From assembly GCA_044226845.1 (NCBI GenBank), contig JBGAGG010000017.1, positions 1 through 64,000 on the forward strand: DNA of 64,000 bases, given 5' to 3'. Made by a program: the position numbers and the translations under genes. Below, piece by piece: positions 16,090 to 25,191 of the stretch; the stretch's first letter is position 1, and each line of letters opens with the position of its first letter. The notes beneath the pieces were generated by a model. That model did not search any database. It saw nothing but the letters and a program-made list of their open reading frames with translations, and was not told the origin of the DNA. The DNA comes from JAFDZO01 sp044226845. GTDB taxonomy: Bacteria; Bacteroidota; Ignavibacteria; Tepidaquicellales; Tepidaquicellaceae.

Positions 16090-17997
16090 TTATTTTATAA
16101 GTGACATTTTCTTTACTTCAGAGAAGTTACCTGCTTCGAGTTTATAGAAATAAACTCCGCTTGATAAATTAGAAGCGTTGAAATCGAAGGAATATGTTCC
16201 TGCGCTCAAATTGCTGCTAACCAAAGTTGCAACTTCTTTTCCAAGCATATTATAAACTTTCAAACTTGTGAATCCTGCTGTAGGAAGCGCAAATTTGATG
16301 CTTGTTGAAGGATTGAATGGATTTGGATAATTTTGGCTTAAAGAATAACTGTCAGCAATAGTTGTTACAGGTGAAATTCCTGTTGCAGAACCACCGTATT
16401 TAACAATTGTACCGTTAGCTCTACATCCATATACATAAGGGCTTCCGGTTCTTGATACTGTGAAGTTCCAGATTTGTGATGTACCTGCAGCTGTGAAAAC
16501 TGTATTCCAGTTTGTACCGTTGTTTGTTGTTGAGTAAACAATGTTAGCACGACCCATGAAATATGTATTTGTAGTCTTCCAACCTGTAAGAGCCTGAATT
16601 GTACCTGTTCCAGGAACTGTATGAGCTGCCCAGTTGGTACCGCCGTTTGTAGTTTTTTGCATAGTTGTACCACCTACGTATCCATTATTTGCATCATTAA
16701 ACCAGATTGAATATCCGTTAGCTTCACCTGTTGTTGGTGATGAAGTCCATGTTGTACCGAAGTTTGTTGATTTGTAAACCTTTGTTGAGTTTGTTCCGAA
16801 CCAAACAACATCGCCGATACCTTGAAGTGAACCTGTCCATCCGGCTTCAGTTGAAGGAATGTTCATTCCTGTTGAATCCCAGTTAACACCACCGTTAGTT
16901 GTTCTCCAAAGAGACCATCTACCGCCTGTTGCATCACCTTGCATAATACCATTATTAGCATCTTTGAAATAGAATGCATTTATGAAACCACCGGCTTGTG
17001 TGAACACTTGTGTCCAGTTTGTACCACCGTTAGTTGTTCTGAATACGTTTGTTGCTGATGGAGAATTTGTAACTAAGGCTGTATTAGCATCAAAAGCCCA
17101 AATTGCATAAAGGTCTGATGTTGCTAAGTTACCGCTAGCAGCTGTCCATGTACCGCCGTTTGTTGTTCTGATAACTTTACCACCTGCACCGCAAGCCCAA
17201 ACGTTATTAATGTCAGGTGCTGAAATACCGTATAACTGACCTGTAACACCTGTTGATGTTTGTTCGTACCATGTAGTTGGGTTAGCAGGAGGTGTTGCAC
17301 CTGGCACAACTCTTACTAAATCTAAAGTAAATGCAGAACCGTTTGTTAAGTTATCCATAATTGATTCTTTGAAACCAACATAGATATTAGAACCGTTAGG
17401 TACGAAATCACCTAATTTGTAGCTGTACTCAACCCATGTTGTATCAGCATTTCCTAAGAATCTTTTTTTCATTACAGTTGTTGTCATTGCTGCAACTGTT
17501 TGTGTTGTTGTAGAAATGAATACACTGAATGAATCTGCATAAGCAGGAACCATATATCTCAAATAGAATTTTAAGCTATCGCCTGATTGTACGTTTGAGA
17601 TTTGTGGTGTGATAAGCCACTCTCTGTTGTTTGCAGAAATATCACCGTAAGAAACACCGGCAACGCCTGTTTGACCGCCCGGGCATGCTGTAACTACTGC
17701 AAATCCAGGGTTCCAGCCGATAACCTGGCCGCCTACTGTGTATCTTGCCCATGTATTAGCAACGTTTCCTACTTCAGAAATTTTGAGCCATCCTGTTGGA
17801 GGAAATGTTACGCCTTCGAATGATTCAGAAAATGTAGCAGCGTCAACCGGACCGCCTTGTGGGCCGCTAACTATTTTTTCTGTTCCATTACCTGTTCTTG
17901 TTAATAATGTTTTTGGGTTTTCGGATGTTGTAAATCCTAAAAATAAACCCGTTACAACTAAGAGCAAAATACTACTGTAAATAAATTTTGTCTTCAT
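16090..17997 (-). CDS. T9SS-secreted protein with Ycf48-like propeller
   Basis: A 635-residue secreted protein. The start chosen is the ATG at 17997 (MKTKFIYSSILLLVV), preceded by AAGGAAAAAGGA; an upstream in-frame ATG at 18093 would put 32 charged residues before the signal peptide. After the signal peptide, residues about 60-240 form a beta-sandwich of the cleaved-adhesin/choice-of-anchor type (SFEGVTFPPTGWLKI, REWLITPQI). Residues about 245-540 form a Ycf48/BNR-type propeller with repeated TTNGGTNW-like turns and FNDANNGY-like strands. The end is a type A sorting domain (NYPNPFNPSTSIKFALP, SSGVYFYKLE). Unlike its four neighbours it does not share their internal modules. Ligand unknown. Confidence 0.87.
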   Translation of the reverse strand: MKTKFIYSSILLLVVTGLFLGFTTSENPKTLLTRTGNGTEKIVSGPQGGPVDAATFSESFEGVTFPPTGWLKISEVGNVANTWARYTVGGQVIGWNPGFAVVTACPGGQTGVAGVSYGDISANNREWLITPQISNVQSGDSLKFYLRYMVPAYADSFSVFISTTTQTVAAMTTTVMKKRFLGNADTTWVEYSYKLGDFVPNGSNIYVGFKESIMDNLTNGSAFTLDLVRVVPGATPPANPTTWYEQTSTGVTGQLYGISAPDINNVWACGAGGKVIRTTNGGTWTAASGNLATSDLYAIWAFDANTALVTNSPSATNVFRTTNGGTNWTQVFTQAGGFINAFYFKDANNGIMQGDATGGRWSLWRTTNGGVNWDSTGMNIPSTEAGWTGSLQGIGDVVWFGTNSTKVYKSTNFGTTWTSSPTTGEANGYSIWFNDANNGYVGGTTMQKTTNGGTNWAAHTVPGTGTIQALTGWKTTNTYFMGRANIVYSTTNNGTNWNTVFTAAGTSQIWNFTVSRTGSPYVYGCRANGTIVKYGGSATGISPVTTIADSYSLSQNYPNPFNPSTSIKFALPTAGFTSLKVYNMLGKEVATLVSSNLSAGTYSFDFNASNLSSGVYFYKLEAGNFSEVKKMSLIK

Positions 17998-18085
17998 TTG
18001 TCCTTTTTCCTTTTTTGGTTTTGTTTTTACGTTTTGTAAAAAAATTTGTGAACCTGTAATGTTCAAGTTGTCTTTTTTAACTCGA

Positions 18086-18105
18086 TTTGTCAATGTAAAA
18101 AACTC
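18086..18105 (-). promoter_or_regulatory. Candidate upstream element, variant form (copy 3)
   Basis: TTTGTCAATGTAAAAAACTC, about 90-108 bases upstream of the start at 17997. The first 17 bases recur exactly at 23038-23054, upstream of the cargo gene starting at 22681. Read on the minus strand it contains TTGACA, a possible -35 box, but no convincing -10 follows at the normal spacing. Confidence 0.3.
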
Positions 18106-18224
18106 GTAATTACTTTGAAGTTAACATTATACCACTATTTCTTTTTAAAAATATATAAGTTTAAAACGGACAAAATTCTTCAGATTTAAAGAACCTTTTT
18201 TAAATCGCCGCATGAAATAAAAAA

Positions 18225-18253
18225 ACCCGTACAGCTAAAAAAGCCGTACGGGT
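18225..18253 (-). terminator. Terminator after the T9SS cargo gene at 18281
   Basis: ACCCGTAC (18225-18232) pairs with GTACGGGT (18246-18253), with an extra GCT/GC pairing inside and an A-run on the left. Confidence 0.85.
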
Positions 18254-18280
18254 CTAAAAAAATTAGTTTGCTGCTCAGAA

Positions 18281-20176
18281 TTATTTTACTAGCATCATTT
18301 TCTTTGTTTCAACAAAGTTACCTGATTCCAATCTGTAGAAATAAACACCGCTAGATAAGCTTGCTCCGTTGAAATCTACTGAGTAGCTTCCAACTGTCAT
18401 GCTCTTATTTACAAGTGTCATTACTTCTTTACCAGCAACGTCAAAAATCTTCATTGTTACAAAACCGTTTGTCGGAATTGAGAAGCTGATTTTTGTTGAT
18501 GGGTTGAATGGATTTGGATAATTTTGTGATAAAGAGTATTTATCAGCAATAGTTGTTACAGGTGTTACACCTGTTAATGTACCATTGTTTGATTTCAAGA
18601 ATGTAAGAGCTGATTTAAGAACTCTCTTGAACCCTACATCTGATGCACCTGCACCGCCATTTGTTGTAAAATATCTTGGGTCTTGGAATATTGTAGCAAC
18701 TACCCAGTTTGCACCGACTTTACCGATACCAGCTACTGAATCTGTAGCGCTTCTGTTTAAATATCTCTGCCATGCTGCACCACCGCTTATCGGTCTGCAT
18801 CCGTCAGGATAATAGTTACCGGAAGTTGTTAACATGTCATCTTGTGCACCGCTTCCGATGTTTATAACTGATGCAAATCCTGTTGGGGCTGCATTATCAG
18901 ATAAGTATTGGAATCCGCCATAGCTTCTGGAGAATACTGTATCTGTGAATGGGTTTGCTGCTCTATCATAGTTATAACCGATATCACCACCAATTAAAAG
19001 AAGTGATTTTTTAGCTGAAGGTGTTCCAGTTTCTAACCAGTTTTTGATTGCTGTTCTTTGCGGATTTGATAAACCTCTTGCAAGAATTGCATCAAATGCT
19101 GTTTCCTGAACTATAATTGTTCCATAGTTACTTAAGCTTGGTAATGTTGCGTTTGTATCTTTTGTGATATAGCGAACTTTACCTACTAACATAGGAAGAT
19201 ATTTTTTCAATGTATCTCTGTCTGCTTTTCTGATAGCAAGGTTTGTAGCTAATACAGAATCATTTGTGATAACAAGTGTAGAATCCGATGCCGGAGGAGC
19301 CGGAAGATCACTTAGCTCTGCAACGAAAACTCTATCAGGTGTTCCTTGTACTAAGCCAACCCATGTTCTCTTTCCGGGAACAAGATTGCTAACAACTTCA
19401 CCGCCGCCTGATGCTAATGGAGCACCTGTTGTAAGCGGAATTGTAAGATTTAATGGAGTACCTACTGCTGCAAGTGTTCCTGCATTGTATTTTTGTAAAG
19501 CTGTACCAGTATTTGAAGTAGGTGTCTGGTCTGTACCAATCCAAATAAATGAAGTTGCCTGTGAGCCCATATCTTCATAACCAACTGAATATAAACCTGA
19601 AGCAGGAGTTGTGATTGATAAAGTTGCAGCACCTAAAGTATCAACAAATCTTAATGGACCTGTGAAACTGTTTGTTCCTACCCAGAAACCATTTCTATAT
19701 GGGTCCCAAGTTATTGCTCTTAATGTTGTTAAGCTGGTTGTAATAGTTTTAACAACTGCTTTCGTTCCTGTATCAACACCGAAAATCTGACCGGTTGTGT
19801 TAACACCCCAGAGTAAGCCTTTTGCAAAAGCCATATCTCTGAACGAACCTGTGCTGCCTGTGATTGCAAATGAGTCAATTCTTGTCCATGCTGCTGTAAA
19901 TCTATAAAATTTATTAGCATTGAACTGGCTGACAATGTAATTTGACCCTGTCCAAACAACTCCGTAAGCAACTGCGCTTCCCGGTGTAAGAGAATCCACG
20001 TTGTGGTTTCTTAATAAATCACCAAGCGCATCAAGATTAGAGTTGGCCTGAGGGTTTTTCCCTGTATAAACAGGAGAATTTGGGTTTATCTCATTTGTTG
20101 AGATGCTGCTGCTCTGAGCGAAAACATTCGCTGCGATAACAAGTAGCAGAACTACCAATAAAGTACATTTTTTCAT
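18281..20176 (-). CDS. T9SS-secreted mosaic protein (module A plus module C)
   Basis: A 631-residue secreted protein with signal peptide MKKCTLLVVLLLVIAANVFA. Residues about 45-290 are the propeller-like module A (DALGDLLRNHNVDS to DRVFVAELSD), nearly the same as in the protein at 13433-15910. Residues about 300-535 are module C, an alpha/beta domain with VRYITKDTNATLPSLSNYGT, IIVQETAFDAI, LLLIGGDIGYNYDRAANPF and TIFQDPRYF. This layout recalls class I glutamine-amidotransferase-like or peptidase-like folds, but no catalytic Cys motif is evident, so no activity is proposed. Module C is shared with the protein at 20561-22681. The type A sorting domain ends the protein. The start is supported by GAAGG upstream. 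Confidence 0.87.
   Translation of the reverse strand: MKKCTLLVVLLLVIAANVFAQSSSISTNEINPNSPVYTGKNPQANSNLDALGDLLRNHNVDSLTPGSAVAYGVVWTGSNYIVSQFNANKFYRFTAAWTRIDSFAITGSTGSFRDMAFAKGLLWGVNTTGQIFGVDTGTKAVVKTITTSLTTLRAITWDPYRNGFWVGTNSFTGPLRFVDTLGAATLSITTPASGLYSVGYEDMGSQATSFIWIGTDQTPTSNTGTALQKYNAGTLAAVGTPLNLTIPLTTGAPLASGGGEVVSNLVPGKRTWVGLVQGTPDRVFVAELSDLPAPPASDSTLVITNDSVLATNLAIRKADRDTLKKYLPMLVGKVRYITKDTNATLPSLSNYGTIIVQETAFDAILARGLSNPQRTAIKNWLETGTPSAKKSLLLIGGDIGYNYDRAANPFTDTVFSRSYGGFQYLSDNAAPTGFASVINIGSGAQDDMLTTSGNYYPDGCRPISGGAAWQRYLNRSATDSVAGIGKVGANWVVATIFQDPRYFTTNGGAGASDVGFKRVLKSALTFLKSNNGTLTGVTPVTTIADKYSLSQNYPNPFNPSTKISFSIPTNGFVTMKIFDVAGKEVMTLVNKSMTVGSYSVDFNGASLSSGVYFYRLESGNFVETKKMMLVK
19310..20045 (-). 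repeat. Duplicated module A, copy 2
   Basis: Coding segment for module A in the 18281-20176 protein, near-identical at nucleotide level to 15020-15755. The similarity stops at the module boundary: the sequences that follow encode unrelated domains. Confidence 0.85.
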
Positions 20177-20267
20177 GGTTTTTACCTTCTTTTAAAGGAT
20201 TTAGTTAATAGAAAATTTATTACTATTTTTTTTATTGAAAATTCTCAGTGAAAATTTTTAATAAAAA

Positions 20268-20298
20268 AAGTCCACTCTGAATAAATCAGAATGGACTT
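20268..20298 (-). terminator. Orphan terminator upstream of the 18281-20176 gene
   Basis: AAGTCCACTCTGA (20268-20280) pairs with TCAGAATGGACTT (20286-20298) with one mismatch, and a seven-base A-run on the left gives a U-run on the minus strand. No gene ends here: the preceding gene already has its own terminator at 20501-20530. Confidence 0.8.
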
Positions 20299-20500
20299 CA
20301 TTTATTATGATAATTTTAAAAAATTGAATATAGTTATTCCAAAAAGCACCGAGATAGATTCCTTTCTTATATATTAAAGTTCAAGAGGTAGTACAATTTT
20401 AGAAAATATTTACTATAAAGCAATAGTAAAAGTTATAATGAAAAATTTTTCAAAAAAATTTCAAATATATTTGTTTTTTTATAAATTTTTTCAAATAAAA
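20299..20500 (-). other. Terminator-bounded non-coding stretch, possible small RNA or leader
   Basis: About 200 AT-rich bases lie between the terminator of the 20561 gene and the orphan terminator at 20268-20298. They contain a copy of the AATAGTAAAAGTTATA element and no credible reading frame. A transcript starting near 20415 on the minus strand would end at the orphan terminator after roughly 150 bases. It could be a small RNA, an attenuated leader or the remnant of a lost gene. Confidence 0.3.
20418..20440 (-). promoter_or_regulatory. Candidate upstream element shared by T9SS cargo genes (copy 4)
   Basis: GCAATAGTAAAAGTTATAAT, matching the copies at 13327 and 15984. It is 242-264 bases upstream of the start at 20176, with the orphan terminator in between. 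Confidence 0.35.
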
Positions 20501-20530
20501 AAGCCGGCCATGAAATTTCACGACCGGCTT
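20501..20530 (-). terminator. Terminator after the T9SS cargo gene at 20561
   Basis: AAGCCGG (20501-20507) pairs with CCGGCTT (20524-20530), TGAAATTTCA forms an inner palindrome, and an A-run lies on the left. Confidence 0.88.
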
Positions 20531-20560
20531 AATATTATAAAAAAAAATAATTTCTGAAAA

Positions 20561-22681
20561 TTATTTTACAAGCATCATTTTCTTTGTTTCTGAGAAGCTT
20601 CCTGTTTCTAATCTGTAAAAATAAACACCGCTTGAAAGTAATGCTCCGTTGAAATCAACTGCATAACTGCCTACTGTCATATTTTTATTTACAAGTGTCA
20701 TGACTTCTTTACCTGAAATATCATAAACCTTCAATGAAACAAAACCATTCTGCGGAATTGCAAAATTGATTTTTGTTGTTGGATTGAAAGGATTAGGATA
20801 GTTTTGTGATAATGAATATTTTTCTGCTATTGTACTTGTTAAAGGTGTTGTAGAAGTTATTGTTCCACCGTTAGATTTAGCATATGTAATCAATGCAAGT
20901 AACCAGCCTTTTGCTCCGCCTTCAAAGTATCTTGGATCTTGTAATGATGTTACTGTGAAGTATCCGGGTGTATTTACTGACATACCGCCTAATGTATCTG
21001 TAGCTGTGTGGCCGTTATATTTATAAGCAGCTGCTCTTGTTCCGTTGCCCGGTGCCAAGCTTGCTCCGTCAGGCCAGTAACCTGTGTTGCCTGTTCCTGT
21101 TGGCGCTAATAAATTTCTGGTAGTTAAATCCTGTGGGAAAAGACCTGTGATATCACCGCCGGTTGCAGCAGGAGTACCCTGGTCAACTCTGTATATCATA
21201 CCGCAGAATCCTCTTGCGAATGCTGTATCTAAAGCTGCTACAGGAGTAGCCGCTCTTTCATAATTATAAGCCTGGTCAGCACCGATAGAAATAAGTGCTT
21301 TTTTATCTGCAGGGGTTCCTGATGAGAGCCAATTTTTTAAATCTGCCCTTGCAGATGCGCCTAAGAATAATGCACCTGAGTTATCAAAGCTGGTTTCAAC
21401 CAGAATTACTGTTTTATAATTTGCTAAGCTTGGTAAATTTGGTGTTGTTGCATTAAAGTAGAATGTTCTGTATTTGGAAATCATTGTTGATAAATGCTTC
21501 ATGGTTGAATCTCTATCAGCAAGTCTCTTTACCTGACCTGTTGCAATTGTTGTATCGTGGAACATTACCAATACGCTATCACCTGAAGCAGGTGGAGGAG
21601 GCGTTGATAATGTATCTGTAAATACTAATGTATTTCCTGATAAAGCCGGGCCTGATGTTACACCGCCCCCTATAACATACTTCCAAATACCGCTGTTGTA
21701 TCTTACGGAACCGCTGGCATAAGCAAGCATAATTGAAGGCATGCTTGTCTGAGCTGTCCAGGTATTTGCACCCGGGCTGTATACATATGTTTCCTGTGAA
21801 CCGGTGAATCCTGTTGTAGCGCCGCCTGAAACGATAACACCTTTATTGCCCCATGTTTGAGCATTCCATCTGTATCTTACACCGGCAGGATAACTTGCGC
21901 CTGTTGTCCATGTAATCTGGCTTCTGTCCGACTGACTTACAACACCTCTGTAAGTTACAGCTGTTACAGCAACTGATTCATTAAGACCGCCAACATATAC
22001 GATTGTATCACCTGCCATTGCAAGCGCACCGTCGCCTCTTCCTAATGGAAGACTTGTTGCTGTTCTCCATGAATTTGTTTTTGAGTTGTAAAGGAATACG
22101 GAAGTTCTGGTAACACCGTTTGCTCCGTAACCGCCGACTAAATAAATCAAGCTGTCCTGATATCCAACTGCTTTTACATACCACATACTGTCAGGTGCAT
22201 TTGCTCCTGTTGACCATGTATTTGCATTGATGTTATATTTATACAAAGTCATGTTTGAACCAAAACCGTTAAGACCGTCTAAACAGTAAATCGTATCGCC
22301 TAATTTTGCTGAGCCCATAAGTCTTCTTCCTTGTGGTAATGACGCCATTTGTGACCATGAATTGGCTGCGATATTATATCTGTATGTATTTACGCCGGCT
22401 GCCGTACCTGCACCTGTGGAGTCTCCACCGAACACATATACAAAACCTGAATCATTTCTTACATGACCTACGCCGCCATGATAATATCTGGCACTAGGTA
22501 ATGCAGAACCCGATGTCCATGCACCAACGTTATCGAACTGTTGGTTCACAACCGGAAATTGTGACGTTGTGTTTAGTTGTTCTGCTATAGAGCTAGCAGT
22601 GTTTCCGCCGTTAGAATAATAAAATCCTAATGATAGAGCTATGAGCACTACCGGCAGAAAAAAAAGAATGAGTTTTTTCAT
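20561..22681 (-). CDS. T9SS-secreted Kelch-propeller protein with module C
   Basis: A 706-residue secreted protein. After a signal peptide (about 1-25), residues about 50-365 form a Kelch-type beta propeller with repeats of the form VYVFGGDS, YRYNIAANSWSQMASLPQGR, YKYNINANTWSTGANAPDSM, IYLVGGYGANG and NSKTNSWRTATSLPLGRGD. Residues about 370-610 are module C (YRTFYFNATTPNLPSLANYKT, ALISIGADQAYNYERAATP, TSLQDPRYF), shared with the protein at 18281-20176. The type A sorting domain ends the protein (NYPNPFNPTTKINFAIP, SSGVYFYRLE). GAGGAAAA precedes the ATG. As the first gene of the minus-strand array it must have its promoter in 22682-23086. Confidence 0.88.
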   Translation of the reverse strand: MKKLILFFLPVVLIALSLGFYYSNGGNTASSIAEQLNTTSQFPVVNQQFDNVGAWTSGSALPSARYYHGGVGHVRNDSGFVYVFGGDSTGAGTAAGVNTYRYNIAANSWSQMASLPQGRRLMGSAKLGDTIYCLDGLNGFGSNMTLYKYNINANTWSTGANAPDSMWYVKAVGYQDSLIYLVGGYGANGVTRTSVFLYNSKTNSWRTATSLPLGRGDGALAMAGDTIVYVGGLNESVAVTAVTYRGVVSQSDRSQITWTTGASYPAGVRYRWNAQTWGNKGVIVSGGATTGFTGSQETYVYSPGANTWTAQTSMPSIMLAYASGSVRYNSGIWKYVIGGGVTSGPALSGNTLVFTDTLSTPPPPASGDSVLVMFHDTTIATGQVKRLADRDSTMKHLSTMISKYRTFYFNATTPNLPSLANYKTVILVETSFDNSGALFLGASARADLKNWLSSGTPADKKALISIGADQAYNYERAATPVAALDTAFARGFCGMIYRVDQGTPAATGGDITGLFPQDLTTRNLLAPTGTGNTGYWPDGASLAPGNGTRAAAYKYNGHTATDTLGGMSVNTPGYFTVTSLQDPRYFEGGAKGWLLALITYAKSNGGTITSTTPLTSTIAEKYSLSQNYPNPFNPTTKINFAIPQNGFVSLKVYDISGKEVMTLVNKNMTVGSYAVDFNGALLSSGVYFYRLETGSFSETKKMMLVK

Positions 22682-23086
22682 TTTTTCCTCGTTAAGTTAG
22701 TTAAATTGTATAATTTTATTTCTCAGAGCTTACAGCAAAATTCTTCAGTTTTCATATAAATGAAAGCAAAGAACTTTTAATTATTTTGAAAGGGGTATTT
22801 TTTTATTTGAGGAGGTTAAGTATTATCTCAATATCAGCATAAAAATAAATACAACATAATTTTACATTATGATGGTGGTTTGAGTTACTAACTTACTTTC
22901 TTTTGAGGTTTTAATATTGCAGCAAAACAAACAGGATGGATTTGTTCCGCAAAATGAGATTAAGGTTGTGACTAGATACTTCTTATCTTTCTTAGAGTTT
23001 AAAAAAAGATTACATGTAACATGCTTTATTTGTTATTTTTTGTCAATGTAAAAAAGTTACACCTTAAATCATTAACAAATATAAAA
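22682..23086 (-). other. 405-base non-coding region upstream of the cargo array
   Basis: AT-rich and without a credible gene; the longest frame (22884-23051, plus strand) has no ATG near its beginning and no recognisable product. It holds a TTACATGTAA palindrome at 23010-23019 and the TTTGTCAATGTAAAAAA element near 23038, and it must carry the promoter for the gene starting at 22681. Confidence 0.5.
23035..23063 (-). promoter_or_regulatory. Candidate upstream element, variant form (copy 5)
   Basis: Contains TTTGTCAATGTAAAAAA followed by GTTACACC. The first 17 bases are identical to the element at 18086 in front of another cargo gene in the same orientation. Confidence 0.3.
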
Positions 23087-25138
23087 TTAATTGTTTAAAA
23101 CTTCACGTAATACTTTTGTCAGCTTTTCAGCGCTGGGAAGAACTGCCGCTTCAAGTCCGGAATTCAGTGCTATCGCAGGTACATTCAACGCACCGACAAC
23201 TTCAACTGCTGAGTCTAAGTATTTAAAACATTCTCTTGATATTCTTCCTGCAAGAGATTCAGCAAATGAATTTAATACCGGCTCTTCGGTAAGCACAATG
23301 CATTTACCGTGTTTCTTTACCGATGAATACATTGCTTCTTCATCTACAGGATTCAATGTTCTTAAATCTAAAATTTCTATCTGTCCCGGGAAATTCTTTG
23401 ACGCATTCAATGCCCAATGAACTCCCATACCATACGTAATTACCACTAGAGATTCACCGTCATCAATTTTATTTTGTTCTGCCTGCTGAACAATTCTTGC
23501 TTTGCCGAACGGCACTATATAATTTTCATCAGGTTCAACTGTCATAGCGTAACCTGTGCCGGGGACTTTGCTCCAGTATAATCCCTTATGCTCAAACATT
23601 ACAACAGGATTGGGGTCAAGATAAGCTGACTTCAATAACCCTTTTAAGTCAGCACCGTTGGAAGGATATGCAATTTTTATTCCTCTGATAGGAAGCAGGC
23701 TCGATTCAATACATCCCGAATGATACGGTCCGCCTGAGCCGTATGCTCCTATAGGAATTCTTATTACGCATCCTACAGGGAATTTTCCCATTGATAAATA
23801 ACATGACTTTGATAACTCAACATGCAATTGATTCACTCCTGCAAATGCATAATCTGCAAATTGGATTTCAACAATTGGTTTTAATCCTACTGCGCTCATC
23901 CCTGCCGTTGAACCCACAATATATGCTTCCTGTATCGGAGTATTGAATACTCTGTGGTCTCCGTACTTCTGCGCAAGCGTAGCAGCCTCTCTGAACACTC
24001 CGCCTAATCTTTTTCCTACGTCCTGTCCATACAGTAATGCATGTGAATCATTTTTCATTATTTCATCAACAGCATGTAATGCGCAATCAACCATCACTAT
24101 TGGCTCTCTTCCCTCAGGTTCACGCACACCAAGTTCTTCAGTTACTGCTGTCGGAGCAAAATCATGCTCGGTAACAGTTGCAGGGTCAGGGTCGGGAGAT
24201 TTCGCCGCCTTATCAAATTCTTTAAGAATTTTTTTCTTAGCTTCTTCTTCAACAAGGTCCAGAGTTTCTAACTTTGCTCCTCTTGATAATAGGAGTTTTT
24301 TTAATTTAGGGAATGGGTCAACAGCCTCATGCTTTTTTAAATCTTCTTCTGTTCTGTACCATTCTTTTCTTACACCTGATGTATGGTGGCCGAGCAATGG
24401 TACCTCTGCATGAACAAGTATCGGCGCTCTGTTATTTCTTACATAATTTATTGCTTCAGTCATTTTTTCATAGGACTCTACAAAGTCGCTTCCGTTTATC
24501 TGCATCCTCTCCATACCTTTAAATCCTGCGGCATAATCATAGGCATTCATCGCATACATTTCATCTCCGCTGGCAGAAATTCCCCAGTGATTATCCTGCA
24601 CTAAATAAATTATTGGCAGCTTTTTTAATACTGCCATCTGAAATGCCTCTGCAACTTCACCCTCGGTAACTGAACCGTCCCCGAGCGAGCAAAGCACTAT
24701 GGGCATTTTTTCTTTATCTAATTTGCCTTCGGACTCAAGATAAGAAACTGCATGAGCCATGCCTGTTGCTGGGATTGCCTGCATACCGGTTGCGCTTGAC
24801 TGATGCGGAATTTTCGGGAAGCCCGGTTTATTTATTGAAGGATGAGAGTAATATGTTCTTCCGCCTGAAAAAGGGTCATCTCTTTTTGCCAGAAGCTGAA
24901 GCATTAATTCGTACGGGGAAAATCCAAGCCCCAATAAAAATGATTCATCTCTGTAATATAAACTTAAGTAGTCGTATTCTTTTAATTGGAATGCGGCAGC
25001 AAGTTGAATTGCCTCATGTCCGCGTGATGTTGAATGCACAAATTTGCATATCTGCCTGTTTGCATCATAAGTCTCTGCCATTGCTCTGGCATCGCACATT
25101 AAGCTGTAGGCTTTGAGAAGGATATCGTTATTTACCAT
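23087..25138 (-). CDS. Fused E1 alpha/beta 2-oxoacid dehydrogenase
   Basis: Thiamine-diphosphate-dependent E1 component that decarboxylates a 2-oxo acid (branched-chain 2-oxo acid or pyruvate type) and passes the acyl group to an E2 lipoyl enzyme. Residues about 1-320 are the alpha subunit with the ThDP signature GDGSVTEGEVAEAFQMAVLK and then NHWGISASGDEMY. After a linker, residues about 345-683 are the beta subunit, with ALLYGQDVGKRLGGVFREA, FNTPIQEAYIVGSTAGMS, EIQFADYAFAGVNQ and VVITYGMGVHWAL. Single-chain alpha/beta E1 proteins are common in Bacteroidetes-type genomes. No E2, E3 or transport gene is nearby, so the exact substrate remains open. An AAGGA lies upstream of the ATG. Confidence 0.92.
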   Translation of the reverse strand: MVNNDILLKAYSLMCDARAMAETYDANRQICKFVHSTSRGHEAIQLAAAFQLKEYDYLSLYYRDESFLLGLGFSPYELMLQLLAKRDDPFSGGRTYYSHPSINKPGFPKIPHQSSATGMQAIPATGMAHAVSYLESEGKLDKEKMPIVLCSLGDGSVTEGEVAEAFQMAVLKKLPIIYLVQDNHWGISASGDEMYAMNAYDYAAGFKGMERMQINGSDFVESYEKMTEAINYVRNNRAPILVHAEVPLLGHHTSGVRKEWYRTEEDLKKHEAVDPFPKLKKLLLSRGAKLETLDLVEEEAKKKILKEFDKAAKSPDPDPATVTEHDFAPTAVTEELGVREPEGREPIVMVDCALHAVDEIMKNDSHALLYGQDVGKRLGGVFREAATLAQKYGDHRVFNTPIQEAYIVGSTAGMSAVGLKPIVEIQFADYAFAGVNQLHVELSKSCYLSMGKFPVGCVIRIPIGAYGSGGPYHSGCIESSLLPIRGIKIAYPSNGADLKGLLKSAYLDPNPVVMFEHKGLYWSKVPGTGYAMTVEPDENYIVPFGKARIVQQAEQNKIDDGESLVVITYGMGVHWALNASKNFPGQIEILDLRTLNPVDEEAMYSSVKKHGKCIVLTEEPVLNSFAESLAGRISRECFKYLDSAVEVVGALNVPAIALNSGLEAAVLPSAEKLTKVLREVLNN

Positions 25139-25191
25139 TCACAAAATTCCTTAGTATATCCAAAATTTACAATTCAAAAAGATAAGGGTTT

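Noticed and set aside
22884..23051. Plus-strand frame in the intergenic region before the E1 gene
   Set aside because: It has no ATG near its start, no ribosome site and no recognisable product.
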